Source of the DNA: JBBDSU01 sp040904825
GTDB lineage: Bacteria > Actinomycetota > Nitriliruptoria > Nitriliruptorales > Nitriliruptoraceae
Direction of reading: 5' to 3'
Length of the DNA stretch: 15,289 nt
NCBI GenBank assembly: GCA_040904825.1
Contig: JBBDSU010000065.1
Location: 1-15,289 of the forward strand
Both the position numbers and the translations under genes were made by a program. The notes beneath the pieces are model-generated. The model searched no databases and was not told where the DNA came from. It saw nothing but the letters and a program-made list of their open reading frames with translations. The stretch's first letter is position 1, and each line of letters opens with the position of its first letter. Shown here piece after piece: positions 7,273 through 12,220 of this stretch.

Positions 7273-8079
7273 TCAGTTCCAGGGCAGCATGCGGCGAGCC
7301 CGAGCCTGGATGGCAATCCGACCGTGGCGGCGGCCAAGTCCGTAGGTTGCCCCGGCAAGCGCAGCTGCCGACGCCAAGGCGGTTGTCGACTTGACGACCT
7401 GCTTTGCTCGCCGGGAAAAGACGACAATGGGCCAGCCGCGCTGCTGGGCGACGCGTTCGAGGGGTCCGTCGGGATTGACCGCAACGGGATGGCCAACCAT
7501 CTCCATCATCGGCAGGTCTGAAGCCGAATCGCTGTAGGCGTAGGACAGGCGCAGGTCGTAGCCGCGCTCAGCTGCCAGCTTGCCGATCGCTTCTGCCTTG
7601 CCCTCGCCGTAGACAAAGGGTCCGTCGAGTTGTCCGGTGTAGTGCCCATCGACAACTTGCGACTGGGTGCCGATGCCGCCCTCCATCGCCAGCGCGGTCG
7701 CCAGCGGGTTGACGACTTCCTGGGGCGAGGCCGACACGATCCAGCAGTCGCGCCCCGCCTCGTGATGCATGTCGATCAGACCTGACGACTCGGGTCGCAC
7801 GCTTTCAAGAATCCGCGGGACGATCTCTTCATTGAGTGCGATGAGGTCGTCTTGGGCGATGCCTTCGACTGCCTGCAGAATCCGGTCCCGGATCGAGGTA
7901 GAGCGTTCGTCGGTTGCGCCTAGCACCCGGAACGTCATTGACTGAGCGATGTCGGTCAGCAGGTAGCGGCCAGGCAGCATCTTGTTGCGCCATGCCGCGA
8001 TGGCGAAGTAGAAGGTCGAAGAACCAGTGATGAGCGTGCGATCAAGATCAAAGAACGCAGCGGCGGGGGCGTCGGACAT
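7273..8079 (-). CDS. HAD superfamily subfamily IB hydrolase (SerB-like phosphatase)
   Basis: The 268-residue product carries the HAD motifs in order. Motif I is FFDLDRTL, with nucleophile D11 and acid D13; motif II is IVSAS around S116; the conserved lysine K161 is in GEGKAEAI; and motif IV is SDSASDLPMM with D184 and D188. The layout fits the HAD-IB group related to phosphoserine phosphatase; family members hydrolyse phosphate monoesters through an aspartyl-phosphate intermediate. The substrate cannot be assigned. A short Ala-rich hydrophobic stretch (about 232-247) precedes a basic C-terminus and might touch the membrane. I chose ATG 8079 because GAGGAG lies just upstream and the HAD fold starts here. 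The frame is open to 8346, but the extra 89 residues cross the leader hairpin and are not protein-like. The Fic gene follows after 5 bases, so the two probably form an operon. Confidence 0.9.
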   Translation of the reverse strand: MSDAPAAAFFDLDRTLITGSSTFYFAIAAWRNKMLPGRYLLTDIAQSMTFRVLGATDERSTSIRDRILQAVEGIAQDDLIALNEEIVPRILESVRPESSGLIDMHHEAGRDCWIVSASPQEVVNPLATALAMEGGIGTQSQVVDGHYTGQLDGPFVYGEGKAEAIGKLAAERGYDLRLSYAYSDSASDLPMMEMVGHPVAVNPDGPLERVAQQRGWPIVVFSRRAKQVVKSTTALASAAALAGATYGLGRRHGRIAIQARARRMLPWN

Positions 8080-8130
8080 TGGTGACTCCTCGATGACCCC
8101 TCGATGGTACGTCACTGGAAAAGGACAGAT

Positions 8131-8200
8131 CCCCGGCCTTCGGCCTGCGAGATTCCGCTTCCTTCCCCGTGAAGCGGACCCCTCAGGCATCGGGCCGGGG
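8131..8200 (-). ncRNA. Predicted 70-nt nested hairpin in the leader of the HAD-Fic operon
   Basis: Three stems nest inside each other. The outer stem is CCCCGGCC (8131-8138) with GGCCGGGG (8193-8200), 8 bp. The middle stem is GCCTG (8143-8147) with CAGGC (8184-8188), 5 bp. The inner stem is TCCGCTTC (8154-8161) with GAAGCGGA (8171-8178), 8 bp, closing a 9-nt loop. The outer internal loop is symmetric (4 and 4 nt) and the inner one nearly so (6 and 5). From the predicted promoter, transcription would start about 6 nt before this structure and reach ATG 8079 about 50 nt after it. It matches no riboswitch class I know. Cis-regulatory leader, mRNA stabiliser and DNA cruciform are all possible. 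Confidence 0.45.
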
Positions 8201-8212
8201 ACCTTGTTTCGG

Positions 8213-8242
8213 ACCGTAAGCGTGGACCCGGTGGTCTGTCGA
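8213..8242 (-). promoter_or_regulatory. Predicted promoter of the HAD-Fic operon
   Basis: On the minus strand TCGACA (8242-8237) matches TTGACA at five of six positions. An 18-bp spacer leads to TACGGT (8218-8213), a TANNNT-type -10. The start would lie near 8206, giving a leader of about 127 nt that includes the hairpin. A perfect DnaA box begins 7 bp upstream of the -35. Confidence 0.42.
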
Positions 8243-8307
8243 TCCGACTTGTCCACAACGCCTGGGGATGACCGGGCAGCGAGTGTGGATGACCTGTGGA
8301 TACTTGC

Positions 8308-8343
8308 TGTCACAGATAGTTGCTTGCCCAACAAACAGTGACA
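8308..8343. promoter_or_regulatory. Nested 36-bp dyad between the two box pairs
   Basis: TGTCAC (8308-8313) pairs with GTGACA (8338-8343), and inside it GTTG (8319-8322) pairs with CAAC (8329-8332). The intervening arms are both 5 nt and the centre is 6 nt, so both stems share one symmetry axis. It could be an operator for a dimeric regulator. Confidence 0.35.
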
Positions 8344-8392
8344 CATGTGCCAGGAAGGTGCCGGTGAACCGCCATCTAGTGGTCCACAACCT

Positions 8393-8409
8393 CTCCACAG
8401 CCTGTGGAG
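8393..8409. promoter_or_regulatory. 17-bp perfect inverted repeat CTCCACAG-C-CTGTGGAG
   Basis: Eight bases on each side of a single central C are perfectly complementary. The palindrome fuses two opposed TCCACA cores, so it belongs to the same motif family as the cluster around it. It lies about 100 bp upstream of the metallopeptidase gene at 8511. Confidence 0.45.
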
Positions 8410-8510
8410 GCCGAACGATCCACCGCCAATTTTGTGTCCGCGCGTTGACCGCGCAGAGGTCGATGGAGGTTGGAACGCAATGAGATCCGTGTGCTACTTG
8501 GGGCGCTCTA

Positions 8511-9212
8511 ATGACTAACCATCCGCGGCGAGCGCCGTTCACCCCAGAGCTTCGCCCGGCTACCGATAACAGGCCGGCGCTCGAGATCCATCGCAGTGCC
8601 CGTCGTCGGCGATCTGCGAGCGTCATCCCTGACGGCAGCACGCTCGTGGTGCGCCTGCCTGCCGGCATGGACGCTGCCGATGAAGAGCGCATGATCACCT
8701 CGCTGGTCGGCAAGATCATGCGCAAACAGCTGGCACGCATGCGTGGCGGTGACGCGGCACTTGCGCGGCGAGCACATGGACTTGCCGACCGCTATTTCGA
8801 CGCAATCCGTCCGGCCTCGGTGCGCTGGTCGTCACGGATGAATCTGCGCCGTGGATCGTGCAGCATCGACAGTGGTGATATTCGCATCAGCCAGCACCTG
8901 GCGAACGCTCCCGACTGGGTACTGGACTACGTCATCGTCCACGAACTGGCGCATCTGATCGAACCCAACCACTCGCCGAAGTTCCACGCGCTTGTTGCCC
9001 GCTATGAGCACACCGAGCGAGCACGTGCGTGGCTGGATGGGTTCACGGCCGGCCAATTGGTGCCAGACGGCGCCCGGCCATCAGACGAGGAGGGCGATGG
9101 CGGCCGGCTTGGGGCCGATGCGCGTGATGTCGCCGACGTCGCGTGTTGCGACGATGCTCAGTCGTCGTCGCGTTCGCCTGAAGAATCGGCCGGCCCACCG
9201 TCGTCGTCATGA
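8511..9212 (+). CDS. YgjP/DUF45-type zinc metallopeptidase
   Basis: The 233-residue product has the zinc-peptidase motif VHELAHLIEPNHSPKFH, with H144-E145-L-A-H148 as HExxH and H154 in the NHSxxF context as likely third ligand, the layout of YgjP-like (DUF45, M48-related) peptidases. Residues about 15-60 hold the short beta-rich entry region (SVIPDGSTLVVRLPAG), and RWSSRMNLRRGSCS precedes the active site as in the family. There is no signal peptide or membrane segment, so a cytoplasmic location is expected. The substrate is unknown. ATG 8511 has no strong Shine-Dalgarno, so the start is moderately certain. The last 30 or so residues are low-complexity Asp/Ser, and their final 55 bases overlap the end of the opposing DUF2342 gene. 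The core peptidase ends near residue 185. Confidence 0.88.
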   Translation: MTNHPRRAPFTPELRPATDNRPALEIHRSARRRRSASVIPDGSTLVVRLPAGMDAADEERMITSLVGKIMRKQLARMRGGDAALARRAHGLADRYFDAIRPASVRWSSRMNLRRGSCSIDSGDIRISQHLANAPDWVLDYVIVHELAHLIEPNHSPKFHALVARYEHTERARAWLDGFTAGQLVPDGARPSDEEGDGGRLGADARDVADVACCDDAQSSSRSPEESAGPPSSS

Positions 9213-10648
9213 TCGAGCTGGAGCCGGTCGGCGGCGCTGGCTTCGACTTCAGGGTCAGAGTCGAGTGAGAACAGTGACGACAGGTCCTCGGGTATCTCGG
9301 AGGCGACGGAAGTGCGCACCAGCCACTTGCTGGGATCGGCCAGCTCTTCCGCATCGGGCAGATTCTCAGGGTGGGCCAGCGCCTGTCGCAGCCCGTCGGC
9401 CCCGAGGGTGCTGATCACTTCGGTCACAAAACGGTCGCCGATTCGCTCGTCGGCTGGCTTGAGGTCAAGCCCCAGCAGCCCACTGAGGAGTTCCTCGCCG
9501 TCGCCTCGGGTTGCGCGGCGACGGCGCAACACTTCGTGAATCCGCTCGATCGATGGCAGACGGCCCGATGCAACCTTCGTGGTTTCGTATCGTGCCCAGG
9601 CGCCCACCAGGCATATGACCGCTTGCAGGCGTGCGAGCACTCTTGACTGGGCATCGGTGGGCTGCAAGCGGAAATGAGCGGCTCGTTCCATGGCATGACG
9701 CAGTTGGTCAGCATCCTCTGGGTCGACATCGGCGAGCACTTCTCGCGCCAAGCCTTCGAGTCGTTCGGTGTCGACTTCCACGCCGGCTGCGAACTCCTCC
9801 ACGAGGCGGTGCACATGGGGCTCCAGCCACCCCAGAGCGTGATACAGGCGGCGATGCGCCGCTTCGTTGAGAGCGAGGACAATGGCAACCTCGGTGTTGT
9901 CGAGGCCGTAACCGTCGAAGACGTCAGCAACGTTGATGGCCAGCAGGTTCGCATGCCCCACCGGGGCGGTCGGAATCCCCAGGTCATACTGGCCGAACAT
10001 CTGCTGGGCGAGCCGACCGACGACTTGGCCAGCTTGCAAACCAGCGAGCGCTGCACTGGCTGGTCGCAGCAGGTCCCCGACGTCGCCGTTGGCCAGCCGG
10101 GCGAGGAGCTCAGCGACCTGCGGGGGGACTTCGATCCCCAGCTCAGTCAGATGGTCGATCTGCGCCGTGCGTTCGTGCTCGTCCATTCCCTCGAACTGCT
10201 GGCTGGCGAGTGCGCTCAAGGCGGCGACCGAGGCTTGTGCAACAGGTTCCACCAGCGGTCGCAGTGCTACGAGCGCCGACGCAGCCCACTGGTGACGGGA
10301 GCGGACCTCCAGGCGCCCGCCTTCTGCGGGTGATGGCAACTCGCCATTGTCGAGCCACAACTCTGCGAGCGCGAACGCGTCGCTGATACGCCGCCGTTCG
10401 TCGTCGGTCGGTCCCCGGTCGCCTTCGGTGGCGACTTCGGCGGCGACCTTCTGCGCCAGTCGCCAGTCGACCGGCCCAGTCGTGGGTGTCTGCATGGCCT
10501 CAAACAGCGATCCCAGCCCTGCCGGGAAGGGTGCAGAGGGCTGCCCTGACCCTTCGGCCGGCATGGCTGAGGTGATCTGCTCGAGCATGGCTCGCAACTC
10601 GGGCGGAAGGTCCTCGAAAGGGTCGCTACCAGCCGGGGAATCGGCCAC
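9158..10648 (-). CDS. DUF2342 family protein, annotated in actinobacteria as zinc-dependent metalloprotease
   Basis: The 496-residue product matches the actinobacterial DUF2342 / F420-biosynthesis-associated family in length and in its central signature. N261-E262-A-A-H265-R-R-L-Y, followed by GWLEPHV, corresponds to the degenerate HExxH helix; Asn replaces the first His, so classical zinc hydrolysis is doubtful. GPVDWRLAQKVA near the N-terminus and LLAINVADVFDGYGLD before the motif are also family-like. The C-terminus is an acidic tail ending GERDDD. There is no signal peptide. I chose GTG 10648; TTG 10657 is closer to the GGAG of the leader and is an alternative. The frame runs open to 10975, but that part overlaps the divergent protease gene and is not protein-like. 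It is divergent from the PDZ/Lon gene, a linkage known in actinobacteria. Confidence 0.85.
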   Translation of the reverse strand: MADSPAGSDPFEDLPPELRAMLEQITSAMPAEGSGQPSAPFPAGLGSLFEAMQTPTTGPVDWRLAQKVAAEVATEGDRGPTDDERRRISDAFALAELWLDNGELPSPAEGGRLEVRSRHQWAASALVALRPLVEPVAQASVAALSALASQQFEGMDEHERTAQIDHLTELGIEVPPQVAELLARLANGDVGDLLRPASAALAGLQAGQVVGRLAQQMFGQYDLGIPTAPVGHANLLAINVADVFDGYGLDNTEVAIVLALNEAAHRRLYHALGWLEPHVHRLVEEFAAGVEVDTERLEGLAREVLADVDPEDADQLRHAMERAAHFRLQPTDAQSRVLARLQAVICLVGAWARYETTKVASGRLPSIERIHEVLRRRRATRGDGEELLSGLLGLDLKPADERIGDRFVTEVISTLGADGLRQALAHPENLPDAEELADPSKWLVRTSVASEIPEDLSSLFSLDSDPEVEASAADRLQLDHDDDGGPADSSGERDDD

Positions 10649-10799
10649 TGTGATCAACTTTCTCCGTCGATAGGCACCACCCGCCAGCCGAGACGTCCAC
10701 CGTTGCGGGCCAAACTGCCAGTGACGGCGAGCGGGCTGTGGTGCAAGCGCCACTACCGTACGCGCCAGCGGTGGCAGATGGCACCGACGTGAGGGAACC
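10649..10799. other. Divergent intergenic region between DUF2342 and PDZ/Lon genes
   Basis: These 151 bases must hold the starts of two opposed transcripts. TACCGT at 10754-10759 would serve as a plus-strand -10, but I find no matching -35 at the right distance. GGAG for the minus gene and GAGGGA for the plus gene mark the two edges. Confidence 0.4.
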
Positions 10800-11942
10800 G
10801 TGCGCAGATCGGCTGATCGACCCGAAAGCGCCAACGCCGAGGTCATTCCGGCGGGCTCTGCGCCCGCGCGCCGTTGGGGCCTGCGACGCGTGGCCACAGC
10901 GATCACGGTTGTCGTCGCCATGGCACTTGCCGCCGCTTTCGTTCGTGGCGACGTGCCTTGCGACGTCGTGCGCACCCAGCCATCCTGCTACCTGGCCATC
11001 GGGCCGGGACCAGTGGTCGACACGTTCACAGTCATCAGTGTCGAAGGTGCGCCAGTTTCCGCCTCGTCCGGCGAGCTCCTGCTGACCACGATTGTGGTGA
11101 CCGATCGTTTGAACGCCGCTCAATGGTGGCGCGCCGTGACTTCGTCGTCGGTCGACACGGCTCCCCGGGATGTGCTCTTTCCTGATGGCCAGGACACGAC
11201 CGAAGTGCGGCGCCGCAACGCGATTGCGATGCAAGATTCCCAACTCGAAGCAACGATCGCGGCGCTTGGTCATCTTGGCTACGAACTCGTGCCCTATGGC
11301 GCACGGATCGCGATGGTGCTCGACGATGCACAGACCGATCTGCTGGAGGTGGGTGACATTGTCACCGCCGTGGACGCCACCCGGGTGGAAAGCAGCGCGC
11401 AGCTTTCCGAATTGATCGGCGCGCGAGCGCCGGGGACAGCGGCCGTTTTCGAGGTGCGACGCGATGGGAGCGACATGCGCTTGGAAGTGACGCTAGGCGC
11501 CACCCCAGATGATCCTTCTCGCGGTCGTGTGGGAGTGCTGGCTATCACCGAGATTCGCTTGCCCATTGACGTGACCATCGATGCCGGGGACGTGGGGGGC
11601 CCTTCGGCCGGGATGATGTTCGCGCTGGCCATCATCGATCTGCTCAGCCCCGATGACCTGGCCGCTGGCCACATCATCGCCGGGACAGGAGTCGTCGCCA
11701 GGGATGGAACGGTCAGGTCGGTAGGAGGAGTGCGGCAGAAGCTCGCGGCCGCCACGGGTCGTCAGCCGGCTGCCGAGCTCTTTCTTGTCCCGCGTGGCAA
11801 CCTTGCTGATGCTCGTCGCGCTGAGGTGGGCTCCGAGGTGCTCGTGGTCCCGATCGACACCTTGGCCGACGCAGTCAGCGCACTTGACGCGCTGGCGCGC
11901 GGCCACCAGCCAGCTGACAGTGTGATGCTCACTCCGCGCTGA
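10800..11942 (+). CDS. ylbL: Membrane-anchored PDZ / Lon-like serine protease (YlbL family)
   Basis: The 380-residue product starts with a basic N-terminus and one membrane helix (about residues 33-48, AITVVVAMALAAAF), placing the rest outside the cell. Residues about 160-225 form a PDZ domain (YGARIAMVLDDA, LLEVGDIVTAVD). From about 245 to 350 comes the Lon-type proteolytic domain: DVGGPSAGMMFALA holds the catalytic Ser S269, and VRQKLAAA holds the Lys K314. That Ser-Lys spacing is close to that of Lon itself, so the dyad appears intact. There is no AAA+ domain, so cleavage should be ATP-independent and perhaps PDZ-guided. GTG 10800 is preceded by GAGGGA. UPF0182 follows in the same direction, but about 280 bases away and probably with its own promoter. 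Confidence 0.92.
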   Translation: MRRSADRPESANAEVIPAGSAPARRWGLRRVATAITVVVAMALAAAFVRGDVPCDVVRTQPSCYLAIGPGPVVDTFTVISVEGAPVSASSGELLLTTIVVTDRLNAAQWWRAVTSSSVDTAPRDVLFPDGQDTTEVRRRNAIAMQDSQLEATIAALGHLGYELVPYGARIAMVLDDAQTDLLEVGDIVTAVDATRVESSAQLSELIGARAPGTAAVFEVRRDGSDMRLEVTLGATPDDPSRGRVGVLAITEIRLPIDVTIDAGDVGGPSAGMMFALAIIDLLSPDDLAAGHIIAGTGVVARDGTVRSVGGVRQKLAAATGRQPAAELFLVPRGNLADARRAEVGSEVLVVPIDTLADAVSALDALARGHQPADSVMLTPR

Positions 11943-11958
11943 AATCCCTGCATCGGTG

Positions 11959-11987
11959 TGGGCACCGGCTCGCGTGGCAGGTAGCCT
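11959..11987 (+). promoter_or_regulatory. Possible promoter of the UPF0182 gene
   Basis: TGGGCA (11959-11964), a 17-bp spacer and TAGCCT (11982-11987) resemble a sigma-70-type promoter with a weak -35. A start near 11994 would give a leader of about 227 nt before GTG 12221. Confidence 0.25.
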
Positions 11988-12220
11988 CCGGCACAGGCGA
12001 CCGGACCTCGATGATGCTAGATGACGGTAGGCCGCCGCTGTAGGCCGGCCAACACTGCCCGATGAATCGGTGACGGGTGGGGTTCACGCCGCCAGCGTCG
12101 GCACCCGGGGCGAGCAGCGGCCGCCCGCACCCCGCGCATCAGGCTGTCGCTGACAACCACACGAAATTCTGCAGCGGTTCGGTATCGGCCCGCGCACCCA
12201 AACCAACGAGAGGCTCCCAG

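Larger units (their letters stand above)
8249..8411. promoter_or_regulatory. Cluster of DnaA-box-like TCCACA motifs
   Basis: TTGTCCACA at 8249-8257 is a perfect actinobacterial DnaA box. Two single-mismatch boxes read on the minus strand, TCATCCACA (8292-8284) and GTATCCACA (8303-8295), spaced 11 bp apart. TGGTCCACA (8380-8388) has one mismatch and CTCTCCACA (8391-8399) is weaker; these are also spaced 11 bp. A sixth core, TGTGGA, follows at 8403-8408. The spacing of one helical turn within each pair suggests bound protein on one face of the DNA. The stretch between the pairs (8301-8348) is lower in GC than its surroundings. Candidates are an origin-like site, a DnaA-titrating site or DnaA control of the flanking divergent genes. 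No dnaA, dnaN or rpmH gene is in the window. Confidence 0.5.

Noticed and set aside
6700..7521. Open frames running through the N gap on both strands
   Set aside because: They exist only because Ns are read as unknown codons. The minus-strand Fic gene, once the overlap is collapsed, explains the region.
5874..8079. Fic-based toxin-antitoxin pair, with the HAD gene as antitoxin
   Set aside because: Known Fic antitoxins are small proteins carrying the inhibitory helix. Here that helix is inside the Fic protein itself and the partner is a full HAD enzyme, so a toxin-antitoxin label is not supported.
8131..8200. Resemblance of the leader hairpin to bacterial SRP (4.5S) RNA, because the minus strand contains GGGGAAGGAAGCGG
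   Set aside because: The SRP apical domain needs the CAGGUC(C/G)GGAAGG...AGCAG arrangement with a GNRA-type tetraloop closed by GUCC. Here the similar bases fall in a 9-nt loop and a stem of different sequence, so the match looks accidental.
8080..8346. N-terminal extension of the HAD gene
   Set aside because: It would cross the promoter and hairpin and has no domain. ATG 8079 has a strong GAGGAG and begins the HAD fold directly.
10649..10975. N-terminal extension of the DUF2342 gene
   Set aside because: The extension overlaps the signal-anchor region of the divergent PDZ/Lon gene, lacks family sequence, and a GTG start with an upstream GGAG lies at 10648.
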